DNA of 64,000 nt, taken from positions 124,001 to 188,000 of the forward strand of contig NZ_RCNS01000003.1 in the NCBI RefSeq assembly GCF_009725995.1, read 5' to 3'. The notes beneath the pieces are model-generated. The model was not told the DNA's origin. It did no database searches and saw only the letters and a program-made list of their open reading frames with translations. Of the stretch, positions 45,937 to 55,853 are shown piece after piece; position 1 is the first letter of the stretch, and each line of letters opens with the position of its first letter. Source of the DNA: Zobellia laminariae. GTDB lineage: Bacteria > Bacteroidota > Bacteroidia > Flavobacteriales > Flavobacteriaceae. The translations under genes and the position numbers were made by a program.

Positions 45937-47217
45937 ATGAAAGATATTAAAATAGCTATAATAGGCCTAGGTTATGTTGGTCTACCCCTTGCTCGGTTAT
46001 TTGCCACGAAATACCCTGTAATTGGATTTGATATTAACGAAGAAAGAATCAAAGAACTTCAGTCCGGCCATGATAGCACTTTAGAGGTTTCTGACGACGT
46101 TTTAAAACAAGTTTTGAGTGATTCCCCACAAATGGAAGCAGGCTTGCATTGTACTAATAAAACAGAGGCAATCGCAGATTGTAATTATTATATTGTTACC
46201 GTACCTACACCTGTAGATCGTACAAATCGACCAGTATTAACGCCTTTGTACAAATCTAGTGAAACTGTTGGCAAGGTTCTAAAAAAAGGAGACACCGTCG
46301 TATATGAATCAACTGTTTACCCAGGTGTAACGGAGGAGGAATGTGTTCCTGTCTTAGAAAAAGTTAGCGGGCTTGTTTTTAACGTTGATTTCTTTGTAGG
46401 ATATTCTCCAGAGCGCATCAACCCAGGGGACAAGGAGCATACTGTCGAAAAAATTTTAAAAGTCACCTCTGGATCTACACCGGAAACCGGAAAAAATGTG
46501 GACAGCCTTTACGCTTCAGTAATTACAGCTGGCACACATCTAGCTCCAACTATAAAAGTTGCAGAAGCCGCGAAAGTAATAGAAAATTCCCAGCGGGACA
46601 TTAATATTGCATTCGTAAATGAACTAGCCAAAATTTTTAATTTAATGGATATTGACACAAATGCCGTACTTGAGGCTGCGGGAACAAAATGGAATTTTTT
46701 GCCATTTAAGCCTGGCCTTGTCGGTGGACATTGTATTGGCGTAGACCCTTATTACCTTGCTCAAAGATCACAAGAATTTGGTTACCATCCAGAAATCATC
46801 TTAGCCGGTAGACGAATGAATGATGGTATGGGAAAATATGTTGCGTCTGAAATTATTAAACTAATGGTTCAACGGGAAATAAAAATAAAAAATTCTAAGA
46901 TGCTAGTCTTGGGTATAACCTTTAAAGAAAATTGCCCTGACGTTCGAAATACTAAAGCCGTAGATGTCATAACAAACCTTAAAAGTTATGGAGCTAATTT
47001 GAGTATTTATGACCCATGGGCTTCAAAAGAAATAGTAGAGAAAGAATATGGTCTTCAAATTTTAAATCAGGTACCTGACGAAAGTTACGACACTATTATA
47101 CTTGCCGTATCCCATGATCAATTTTTAGATATTGATTTGAGATCTATGTTAAATAACAACGGAGTTTTATATGACGTAAAGGGAATTTTAAAATGCAAAG
47201 TAGAAGGTAGACTCTAA
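45937..47217 (+). CDS. UDP-N-acetyl-hexosamine 6-dehydrogenase (WbpO/TviB-like)
   Basis: 426 aa. IAIIGLGYVGLPLARLFA, VTVPTPVDRTNRPVLTPL, YESTVYPGVTEEEC, YSPERINPGDKEH, and GLVGGHCIGVDPYYLA with the catalytic Cys, then LGITFKENCPDVRNTKAVDV. This pattern is that of WbpO/TviB and WecC-like enzymes acting on UDP-GalNAc or UDP-GlcNAc, not of the UGD at 38049. The product, a HexNAc uronic acid, is a plausible substrate for the amidotransferase at 59561. Ends in a good terminator. Confidence 0.92.
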   Translation: MKDIKIAIIGLGYVGLPLARLFATKYPVIGFDINEERIKELQSGHDSTLEVSDDVLKQVLSDSPQMEAGLHCTNKTEAIADCNYYIVTVPTPVDRTNRPVLTPLYKSSETVGKVLKKGDTVVYESTVYPGVTEEECVPVLEKVSGLVFNVDFFVGYSPERINPGDKEHTVEKILKVTSGSTPETGKNVDSLYASVITAGTHLAPTIKVAEAAKVIENSQRDINIAFVNELAKIFNLMDIDTNAVLEAAGTKWNFLPFKPGLVGGHCIGVDPYYLAQRSQEFGYHPEIILAGRRMNDGMGKYVASEIIKLMVQREIKIKNSKMLVLGITFKENCPDVRNTKAVDVITNLKSYGANLSIYDPWASKEIVEKEYGLQILNQVPDESYDTIILAVSHDQFLDIDLRSMLNNNGVLYDVKGILKCKVEGRL

Positions 47218-47356
47218 ATTTGACGACCCGAGCTGCAATAACTAAATTTAGAATTAAAATGCTTCCAAAGTTATAATTAAGACAAGTATTAGCTTAATAA
47301 AATTAAGCTAGATTATTAATATTTAGGAGCATAACTAAAATGATATTTTAAAACAG

Positions 47357-47389
47357 AAAAAGGACGGTCATTAACCGTCCTTTTTTTTT
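47357..47389 (+). terminator. Rho-independent terminator after the WbpO-like gene
   Basis: A stem of about 12 bp (47357-47368 / 47374-47385) with a 5-nt loop is followed by a run of T. A strong classical terminator. Confidence 0.92.
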
Positions 47390-47410
47390 AAATTATACAT
47401 ATAATTTGAA

Positions 47411-48351
47411 TCATTTCTCCTTAGACTCAAAAAGTGTTGTAGCAATTTGACTAGTAAACTTTTCGGCTCCTTTTTCTGACAGATGAGTAGCATCTTTCCA
47501 ATTAGATAAATCTGTAGTATTAATAAACATATCGCTAAAATCATTATACTTCAAATTCATTTTTCGCATTTCATCCTTAAAAAATAAATTATCTGATTTA
47601 CAACTATCAAAAAATTTAGGAGAAGTAAAAAAATAATTTGCTTTTCATTAATCGCACAAAATTCTCTTAAATCAAACAAATATGATTTATAAACAGGATT
47701 CAACCGTAATAGCCTTTTTTCACAATTATTATTTAAATTTCTTTCGTTTACACCCAATTGTGATGTTTTTTGGCTTCGGTTTACCTGTAGTGGATCATAT
47801 CCATTATAGTTTGTGTGTTCATAGTTTGGACTCAAATAATTCTTAATAATTCCAAACATAATTCCATTATAAGATATACACCAATAAAATCTTTGCAACG
47901 GATTCAACTTCTTATACCTATCTATTTCTTTCTTTACCTTCTCATTTTTATTATACATTACCTTAAGACTACTCAAATCATCGGCCATATAATCATCATC
48001 TACCGCGCTCTCTGGGTCAATATGAAACAAAAGGGTTTGTTTCTTTGTAGGTAATAATTTTAAAAGTGTAGCAGAAAAAGCAATCTTTTGCCCGTCAAAC
48101 CCCATGTTAAAACCTCTTTCCGTTATTAACGAAGGGTTAATATGGTGATTTGCGCGGGAATTACCATAAACAATAAAATCTAAGCTGTCCTTAATACCAA
48201 TATATTGATTGAATTTACCCACACTTTGCCCACTATATACCTCTTTTGCAATATGATTAATACCATAATAAATTACCTTATCAAGAACGTAAGAAATAAT
48301 TAAAAGAAGGATGAACAATCTACCAGCATAAATAATATTCTTTCGATTCAT
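47411..48351 (-). pseudogene. SGNH/DltD-like acyltransferase partner, frameshifted at a 7-A run
   Basis: The first frame (47557-48351, 264 codons) has a membrane anchor (about 10-27) and IVYGNSRANHHI, the block I SGNH motif as found in MBOAT partners. It runs off after INEKQIIF. Adding one base to the A run at 47627-47633 restores a sensible C-terminus to TGA at 47411-47413, including FFTSPKFFD and KDATHLSEKGAEKF with the expected Asp-x-x-His of the family. The intact protein would be about 313 aa. The downstream MBOAT-partner role is to help O-acylate exported glycan in the periplasm. The start is 5 bp after the MBOAT stop. Likely a homopolymer sequencing error, otherwise an inactivated or phase-variable gene. 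Confidence 0.8.
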
Positions 48352-48356
48352 AATCT

Positions 48357-49775
48357 TTAGAATTGGAAATATATGAAGTTATCTGATGTTGAATAGAAGA
48401 GCGTAATTAACAATGTTATTGCACACGTTACGGTAACAAGTTGAATAGCACTTAAATCAGTTCCCATTTTCTCCAAATCTATTTTTTTACGGTACAGATA
48501 AAAATCAAAAAAAAATCCAACAGTAAGCATTGCCATACAATTTACTAAAATTGTTGCATCCCCTACATAAGGTGCCTTAAATGGCCCTTCAATCACTTTT
48601 TTCAAAGCCATCATTGCGCTATCAAAATTATTAGCCCTAAAAAACACCCATGCTAAAAGTACCACAATAAATGTAATACTCCTTCCGACCCAATTGATAC
48701 TTCTGATAGAACTAAACCATATATTCGTATTTAAAAATTTTTCTATACCCAAAACAGTGCCATGAATTCCACCCCAAATGATAAAATTCCAAGAGCTACC
48801 ATGCCATAAACCTCCTAGAAGCATTGTAATCATTAAATTACGATAAGTGATTATTATACCTTTTCGATTTCCTCCCAAAGAAATATACAAATAATCTTTT
48901 AACCAATTTGATAGTGAAATATGCCACCTTCTCCAAAAATCAGTCAAAGAAGTAGCAAAATAGGGAAGGTTAAAATTTTTCAAAAAACTGAAACCCAGCA
49001 ATTTAGCAGTTCCTATAGCTATATCAGAATAACCTGAAAAGTCAAAATATATCTGAAATGCATAAAAAATTGTAGCTAAAATGATGGTTGAGCCATCATG
49101 TATTTCCAAATTTCCATATACAACATCAACATATTTAGCCAAGGTATCTGCTATTACAATTTTTCTGAAAAGACCGATGACTATTTGTAAGATTCCCTCA
49201 TTCAAATGCTCTTTTCTAAAAGTTCTTTCTGACAATACTTGTGGAAGCAAGTTAGATGCCCGCTCAATAGGACCGGCAACTAGTTGCGGAAAAAAAGCTA
49301 TGTAAGTAGAAAAAGCTATAAAGTTATTCGTCGGTTTCAAAGTCCCCCTATAAATGTCTAAAGTGTAACTTAAAGTCTGAAATGTGTAGAAACTTATACC
49401 CACCGGTAAGATAATACTCAAAGTCAAATTGTTGGGCGTCCAACCAAAATTTTCTGCAAAAATGGTAAAGGAGTCTACGAAAAAATTATAATACTTAAAA
49501 GCACCTAGTAACCCTAAGTTAACTACAAGACTAATTATTAGCCATTGTTTCTTTATTTTAGCTTTTTTAGTTTTATAAAGACATAATCCAATAAAATAAT
49601 CAACACTAGAACTGAAGATTATTAGAGACAGAAAACGCCAATCCCACCATGCATAAAAAAAATAGCTCGCAAACAACAGAAAAATGTTTTGAGCATTTAA
49701 GTTTATTTGCAAGGCCCAATAGATTACGAAAACCACTGGAAAAAAAATCAAAAACTCAAATGAATTGAATAACAT
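48357..49775 (-). CDS. MBOAT-family O-acyltransferase (AlgI-like)
   Basis: 472 aa with about ten membrane helices. MLFNSFEFLIFFPVVF start, LPVGISFYTFQTLSYTLDIYRG, FPQLVAGPIERASNLLPQ, FWRRWHISLSNWLKDYLYI and GGLWHGSSWNFIIWGGIHG with the catalytic His. AlgI/PatA-type proteins pass acyl groups over the membrane to a periplasmic SGNH partner, here the adjacent frameshifted gene. The pair would acetylate the capsule polymer. Divergent from the second pectate-lyase-like gene. Confidence 0.94.
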   Translation of the reverse strand: MLFNSFEFLIFFPVVFVIYWALQINLNAQNIFLLFASYFFYAWWDWRFLSLIIFSSSVDYFIGLCLYKTKKAKIKKQWLIISLVVNLGLLGAFKYYNFFVDSFTIFAENFGWTPNNLTLSIILPVGISFYTFQTLSYTLDIYRGTLKPTNNFIAFSTYIAFFPQLVAGPIERASNLLPQVLSERTFRKEHLNEGILQIVIGLFRKIVIADTLAKYVDVVYGNLEIHDGSTIILATIFYAFQIYFDFSGYSDIAIGTAKLLGFSFLKNFNLPYFATSLTDFWRRWHISLSNWLKDYLYISLGGNRKGIIITYRNLMITMLLGGLWHGSSWNFIIWGGIHGTVLGIEKFLNTNIWFSSIRSINWVGRSITFIVVLLAWVFFRANNFDSAMMALKKVIEGPFKAPYVGDATILVNCMAMLTVGFFFDFYLYRKKIDLEKMGTDLSAIQLVTVTCAITLLITLFYSTSDNFIYFQF

Positions 49776-50105
49776 ACCTGAGTAAATTTATTTTTTAAGC
49801 CAAGCGAAAATACATTTTTAAACTTAGCTATTCCCAACTAGTTTAACGGTTTAACATGTATTTCATCGGTTTTTATATTTTAACTATTGTATTTCATCTA
49901 GAAAATCAAGCCGTTCGCAACATAATCATTTACAAATAGTTTAACCAATATAACAAATAACAAACATGAACAGACCCAAATAAAACTTGCCTGTCAACAA
50001 TTTTTCATTCTTAAGATTGAACCCCAAATCCAATCTTAAGAATAAATAAGTTGTCATTCGGCAAGCATAGTTTACAGAAAACTGCAACATATATTTTACC
50101 TACTT
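49776..50105. promoter_or_regulatory. Structured intergenic/leader region with a 13-bp perfect hairpin
   Basis: Between divergent MBOAT (-) and lyase-like (+) genes. 50007-50019 and 50031-50043 form a perfect 13-bp stem with an 11-nt loop. Flanking CTTGCC (49988-49993 region) and GGCAAG (50060-50065 region) can pair outside it, giving an extended imperfect hairpin ending about 40 nt before the ATG. No T-run follows, so it is more likely a leader element than a terminator. The rest is AT-rich without a gene. Confidence 0.45.
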
Positions 50106-51977
50106 ATGCGCTATCACAATTCAAAAACAATTAGATTGACCCTTTCTATCTATATATTACTGTTATTAAGCTCTTGTAGTAAAGATACTGACCTTTTATC
50201 TGACGTAATCGCTTATGATGAACAAGAAGCATATATGGCAATTAATTTAGCCACAGATGACAGTTTTATCTTTAACTCTCAAAAAAGTATGGTGCTTGAC
50301 GTACTTGTTAACGATACTTTTGAAGATGTCGTTGATGTTAAAATCATTAAAACGACGCAACCAGATAACGGTACGGTCTTAATTAACAAGGACCAAACCC
50401 TTACATATTACCCTAATACTTCGGATGTTCCAAAAGAAGCTGAGCAGGAAGAACCTTCAAATATAGAAACACCAGAAAACTCCAGCGAAAAAGAACTCAA
50501 TCCCCAAACAGAAACACCTGAAAACTCTAACGAAAAAGAACTAAACCCAGAAGAGGAACCTAAAAAACAAAATAACCCAGAATCAACCGATTCCATAGAA
50601 CCTGAGGAAGTGACTTTTACTTATACTGTTGAAGTAGATAATGAGAATGAAGAAAAAGAAACTCAAGAAGCCGTTGTAAAAATATCTGCTGACAAGGTTG
50701 AGTTAAAAGCTTTTCCATCCGCAGAAGGTTTTGCAAAATATGCAAGCGGTGGACGTGGTGGTCTCATATTTAAAGTGACAAACTTAAACGATAGCGGAGA
50801 AGGTTCATTACGTTGGGCATTGAGCCAAAAAGCAAATGCTAGGACTATAATTTTTCGTGTTGGTGGTACCATAAACGCTAAAAATTATATGAACGTACCG
50901 AGCAATACCACTATTGCAGGAGAAACAGCTCCCGGAGATGGTATACTAATTAAAAATGGAGAGTTAAGAATAAGTGAGAACAATGTTATAGTTAGGCATA
51001 TTAAATCGAGATTTCAAAAGAATGCCCCTAATAATGGTGCTCCGTATTACAACATAAAACCATTTAGATTGCGAAGTTATGACTTATCCAACCCCCTTAA
51101 GGACGTAATCCTCGATCACGTATCCGCTTCTTGGGGAAACGATGAGAACTTAGGACTTTCCAATGTTAACGGAATTACTATTCAAAACTCCATATTTGGC
51201 GAATGCTCTAAAAATGTCTTAGCCGCAAGATCTAGGCATGTTTCTTTTCTAAATAATTTTTTAGCACTAGGCTATGGTAGAAATCTTTTAGCAAACCACA
51301 GTCAAACAGGTGAATTTGCTTTTGAGTTCATTAACAATATTGTATACGGTCATAAATATGGTACTTCGGGTGGTGAAGGGCAGAGGTTTTCTGTAATCAA
51401 CAACAAGTATGTAAGAACTAAAGACGAGAGCTTGGATGTTGATTTTGAAGTTGCATTAGCTCCAACAGATCCTGAAAATGGTGGGCAATGGGGAACTATT
51501 AAAGATACTAAAATGTATGTTTCAGGGAATAACATTCAATCTGGAATACTTAGTAAGTATTCAGGATATTCTCCAGGTGGGTCATATGGAGGAGACCAAG
51601 TTATTTATCGAAATGAGCTTAAGCCTTATATAATTAGTGAACCTTTTGAATCATCGGACTATGTAGCTACAAGCGCCGATGGGACAAGTTTGGATAACAA
51701 ATTGTTATCTCATGTTGGGTCCTCACTTCAAAGAGATGCTGTAGATGCTAGGTACATATCATCTTACAACTCAAAATCAGGGACATACGGTAGTTATGGA
51801 ACGTTCCCCACAATCAACGGGGGTACTCCTTATATCGATACCGATGGTGATGGAATTGCAGATGATTGGGAGAATAACATTAACGGTACTATTGGCTATT
51901 CCGATAACAATGAGGACCATGATGGTGATGGATATACCAACTTAGAGGAGTTTTTACATTATTTAGCGGGTGAATAA
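50106..51977 (+). CDS. Pectate-lyase-like parallel beta-helix lipoprotein (second paralogue)
   Basis: 623 aa. Lipobox LSSC (Cys24). Ig/cadherin-like domain (VLDVLVND..LTYYP) interrupted by an acidic Pro/Glu/Asn-rich segment of about 65 residues (including two 15-aa repeats) and resuming at FTYTVEVDNEN. Beta-helix about 205-480 (ASGGRGG, GTINAKNYMNVPSNTTI, GETAPGDGILIKNG, LDHVSASWGNDENLGL), then DTDGDGIADDWEN..DHDGDGYTNLEEF calcium loops. Same architecture and closely similar helix to the protein at 42736 but a wholly different insert. Probably a polyuronate lyase at the cell surface. Substrate unknown. Confidence 0.88.
   Translation: MRYHNSKTIRLTLSIYILLLLSSCSKDTDLLSDVIAYDEQEAYMAINLATDDSFIFNSQKSMVLDVLVNDTFEDVVDVKIIKTTQPDNGTVLINKDQTLTYYPNTSDVPKEAEQEEPSNIETPENSSEKELNPQTETPENSNEKELNPEEEPKKQNNPESTDSIEPEEVTFTYTVEVDNENEEKETQEAVVKISADKVELKAFPSAEGFAKYASGGRGGLIFKVTNLNDSGEGSLRWALSQKANARTIIFRVGGTINAKNYMNVPSNTTIAGETAPGDGILIKNGELRISENNVIVRHIKSRFQKNAPNNGAPYYNIKPFRLRSYDLSNPLKDVILDHVSASWGNDENLGLSNVNGITIQNSIFGECSKNVLAARSRHVSFLNNFLALGYGRNLLANHSQTGEFAFEFINNIVYGHKYGTSGGEGQRFSVINNKYVRTKDESLDVDFEVALAPTDPENGGQWGTIKDTKMYVSGNNIQSGILSKYSGYSPGGSYGGDQVIYRNELKPYIISEPFESSDYVATSADGTSLDNKLLSHVGSSLQRDAVDARYISSYNSKSGTYGSYGTFPTINGGTPYIDTDGDGIADDWENNINGTIGYSDNNEDHDGDGYTNLEEFLHYLAGE
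50466..50555 (+). repeat. Two 45-bp repeats in the lyase linker
   Basis: Units 50466-50510 and 50511-50555 encode ETPENSSEKELNPQT and ETPENSNEKELNPEE. An acidic, probably disordered linker. Confidence 0.8.
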
Positions 51978-52034
51978 AATCTATCTCAATTGATTTAATC
52001 GATCATATATTGTATAAGGGTAAGTAATGTTTTT

Positions 52035-52062
52035 TGGAATCGTTTTTTTTAAACATCTTTGT
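52035..52062 (+). promoter_or_regulatory. Candidate promoter for the glycosyltransferase/flippase genes
   Basis: TTG (52035-52037), a 17-nt spacer, then CATCTTTG (52055-52062), one mismatch from TAnnTTTG, 67 nt before the ATG at 52129. Confidence 0.45.
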
Positions 52063-52128
52063 TTTTTAAAATAATTGATACTATTGATAATATAATTATC
52101 TATACCATCTCAATTAATTCAAAAATTC

Positions 52129-53143
52129 ATGTATCAAAATACAGATTCTAAGGCGACGATTTATTCAAAAGAACCTTTGCTTTCAATCATAGTTCCCGTT
52201 TATAATGTTGAAAAATATCTTGGTCGCTGTATTGACAGTATTATTGCGCAAACCTATTCTAGGTTAGAAATTATACTAATAGATGATGGCTCTGTTGATG
52301 AAAGCTGGAATATTTGCTTAGCTTATTCTAAAAAAGATTCTAGAATTGTAATCGCTCAACAACCTAATTCCGGATCTAGTATAGCTAGGAACACTGGATT
52401 AAGCTTGGCTTCAGGAGATTTTATAGGATTTGTGGATAGTGATGATTACATAAAAAGTCAAATGTTCCAGACCTTAATAAGATTCGCTCTACAAAATGAT
52501 TTAAAAGTTGTAGAATGTGGCTTGACCTCTACAAATTCAAATCCTATAAATCAAAGTGGTTTAAGTTCTTCTTTTGTCGAGACGAAAGAAGAAGCTTTTG
52601 AACGTTTGCTAAGGAACAAAAATTGGTCCGTATGGCGCAGAATTTACAGAAAAGAAGTACTTTCTGATTTAAAATTTATACCAGGAAAAATACATCAAGA
52701 TGTTTTTTTTACCGTAGATGTTTTAAACAGAGTAGAAAAACAAGGTTACGTTGCAGAACAATTCTATATTTACAATACTGAAAATGAAAGTATAACAAGA
52801 AGCCCCTATAGCATGAAAAAATTAGATGCGAAGGATGCTCCATATTACGTTTTTGACAATACGCGAGTTTTTTAATCTAACTGTGCGTACTTTAGCTAGT
52901 AAATATCTTATTAGAACACTACTTAGCCATTATGATCGTTTATTTTCTAATAGCCATTTAGATAAGAAATATATATACAGAAAAGAGATAAAAAACGAAA
53001 TTACAGACCAGTTAAATCTTAACTATGATAATAATTCACTCTTCGCTACATTAGCTAAATTTTCTCCATTTTGGTTATATGATGGAATTCTAAAACTGAA
53101 TGCCTTTCGAATAAAAATAAAGTTAATGCTCTTAAAACTATAA
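52129..53143 (+). pseudogene. Family 2 glycosyltransferase, frameshifted at a 6-T run
   Basis: The first frame (52129-52875) is a GT-A fold enzyme: LSIIVPVYNVEKYLGRCIDSI, LIDDGSVDESW, GSSIARNTGLSLASG and FVDSDDYI (the DxD region), then WRRIYRKEVL and IHQDVFF. It stops at TAA just after FDNTRVF. Removing one T from 52868-52873 continues into NLTVRTLASKYLIRTLL and the C-terminal helical region that is open to 53143. The intact protein would be about 337 aa. It would add one sugar of the capsule repeat in the cytoplasm. The flippase start overlaps its stop by one base. The break is probably a homopolymer miscall. Confidence 0.82.
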
Positions 53144-54679
53144 TGTCAAGACTTAAGAATACTATTCAAAACGCAAAGGTTAGCGTTTTTTTTCATGTCA
53201 TTTTTATTTTCACCCAATTTTTCGCCCGTAAAATTTTTCTTGAAAACTTGGGCGATGATTTTATGGGCCTCACCTCTACTCTTCAGAGTTTTCTAAGTTT
53301 TTTGAACTTAGCTGAACTAGGAATAGGTACTGCTATTGGTTTTACTTTATATAAGCCCATATATGATAAAAATTATGATGAAATAAATCATATAATTAGA
53401 TTTTTCGGAAAAATCTATAAAAAATAGGCATAGCCATAATTGGATTATCATTAGTACTTTCAGGCTTCTTTCCTTTAATTTTTGCAGACACTAATATTTC
53501 CTTACTACTAATCTACTATGCTTTTTTTACATTTTTAGCTAGTTCATTGTTAGGATATTTCTTCAACTATCATATGTTGCTGTTTCAGGCAGACCAAAAG
53601 GAGTATATGGTTGCGAAATATCTCCAAACCTACAACATTTCAAAAATAATTTTACAAATAATTTTTGTTTTTTACCTTCAAAGTTTCATTGCTTGGATTA
53701 CTCTTGAACTTATTAGTTCTATTTTATTTACAATATCTCTACGTAAAAAAACTACCAATCAATACCCTTGGTTAAAACTATCTTTTAAAAAGGAAGAAAA
53801 AAATAAAGATTTTAAATCCTACCCAGAATTAATAAAAAAATAAAACAGATTAGCCTTCATAAATTAGGCACTTTTGTTTCCAATGGAACAGATAATATTT
53901 TAATATTCTCTTTTATCAATATTGAAACCGTTGCTTATTTTGGTAATTATCAATTAATTATTTTGAACTTCGCTACTTTACTGAACAAACTATTTTCCGG
54001 AACAAATGCAAGCGTTGGCAACCTCGTAGCAGAGCATAACGAAACTTCAATAAAACAAGTTTTTTGGGAACTGATGTCGTTCCGATTTTTCATAGCTGGT
54101 ATTGTAGGTATCTGCATCTTTACCTTAGTAGATCCATTTATAGTACTTTGGTTAGGAGAGAAATATATTCTTTCAGAAGCAACGGTAGCGCTTTTTGCAA
54201 TTAATTTTTTTATGTTACAAGTTAGACAGCCAGTAGATGTATTCAAGCAAGCATATGGACTTTACTCTGATACTTGGGCGCCAATTGCTCAAAGTGTTAT
54301 AAACCTTTCCGTTTCAGTTCTTTTAGTCACAAAATTTGGGCTTACAGGTATATTGTTAGGTACTAGTTGTAGTCTCGTATTAATTATCATGTTATGGCGC
54401 CCCTTCTTCCTTTTCACAAAAGCTTTCAAGCGATCTTTTTATGAGTATATTTTTGGTTTCCTTAAACTATCTTTTACATTCGCTCCTGTTTACTTTGGTA
54501 TACGCTATATAATTAACAACTTTTTAGTTTCCGAAATAAAAAATTATTATGACTTTATCATATTTTCTTTTTTGGTTTCAACATTAACAATTACACTTTA
54601 TGGGAGTATATTATATATTACTGATAGTTATTTTCGTGATCTAATCAAACGTCTTATTCAAGGTGTTAAGAATCGATAA
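53143..54679 (+). pseudogene. Wzx-type polysaccharide flippase, two frameshifts at A runs
   Basis: Three pieces read as one protein. The first (53143-53427) has the typical flippase start (FFARKIFLENLGDDFMGL, LAELGIGTAIGFTLY). A missing A in 53419-53424 joins it to IGIAIIGLSLVLSGFFPL and on to 53843. A missing A in 53834-53840 joins that to KQISLHKLGTFVSNGTDNIL and on through FGNYQLI to 54679. Together about 512 aa with roughly 12 membrane helices, the normal length of PST/MATE-like Wzx proteins, which move lipid-linked repeat units to the periplasm. It is the only flippase in the window, so a real double knockout would be expected to block this Wzx/Wzy pathway. That favours sequencing error. 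Confidence 0.82.
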
Positions 54680-54862
54680 CCTGATTTCTAAAGATCAATT
54701 TCACTTCAACTGACTAAAATATTTAGATTTTGAATTTAAACCTACGAATTGGAAATTGAACCGATAACTAGTAAGAGCTGTTTTAAATAATGTATTTTCG
54801 TTTACTATACGAGTATTGCAAGCAGAATTTTTAAAAAACCCCATTACTAAAATTTTCAACCT

Positions 54863-55773
54863 ATGTTCAGCATACTTACTCCTACTCATAATAGAGCAGA
54901 CGTAATAGAAAGAGTATACAAATCCCTAAAAAACCAGACTTATTTGGACTTCGAATGGATTATCATTGATGATGCAGGAAAAGACAATACGTCTGCAGTG
55001 GTTAAAAAGTGGCAAATTGAAGAAAAAGAATTTAATATTATATATCACAAATTACCACATAATGTAGGTAAAGCTCCTGTTGTTAATTTTGGCATTGATA
55101 AATGTAGTCGACCAATTACAATTATTGCAGATGATGATGATACTTTTTCTTCAACTATGTTGGAGGATTTGAAATCCATTTGGAATACAATTGACAAGAC
55201 TGAAAACGGACAAAAAATTGGAGCTGTTTGGACTTTAGTACAGGATGAAAACGGAAACATTATTGGCGAGAACTTCCCTCTAAATTTTTGGCAAGTGAAC
55301 TTTAAGCAAAGGGTATTGGATAGAAATGGAGCCCCTGTTGGAGAAAAATGGCATAGTTGGCGCACATCCGTACTTAAAGAATATAAAAAATTTACAAATC
55401 CAAACTCTAGGGTAAACCCCAGCGTTTCTTGGAATAGAATTAATAAGCATTATGACTTTTTATGTGTAAACATGGTACACCGTACTTATTGTTTATCTGA
55501 AGATGGCTATATTTTACAAAAAAAGACACGTTTAAAGGTTGAGAAACGTCATTATTATTCTTCTTTTTATGAGTTACAAAATGTACCCGCTTTTCAGATA
55601 TTAAAAGAAAATATTATAGAAAAATAGGTTTTACCTATATAAAAGCATTTTATTTTTATAGAGATAAACAAACTCAATTAAACATTGCTCAATTTATGGC
55701 CTGCTTCATTGCTTTTTGTTCATTATTGCCCAACAGATTTTTGTGGTCTGTTAGAAACAGAATTAAAAAATAG
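54863..55773 (+). pseudogene. Family 2 glycosyltransferase, frameshifted near its C-terminus at a 5-A run
   Basis: The open frame (54863-55627) has FSILTPTHNRADVIERVYKSL, WIIIDDAGKDNT and ITIIADDDDTF (DxD), and ends in KENIIEK then TAG. Adding an A to 55621-55625 continues as IGFTYIKAFYFYRDK and ends naturally at TAG 55771-55773 (about 303 aa). The catalytic core is intact either way, so the shorter product may still work. Belongs to capsule repeat-unit assembly. A 183-bp AT-rich gap precedes it. Confidence 0.78.
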
Positions 55774-55853
55774 ACATATTGTTAAATCGTTTATTTTTTT
55801 TTACGATTCTTAGTAAATAAAAGGATTGTAATATTTAATATAGAATTAATCTA

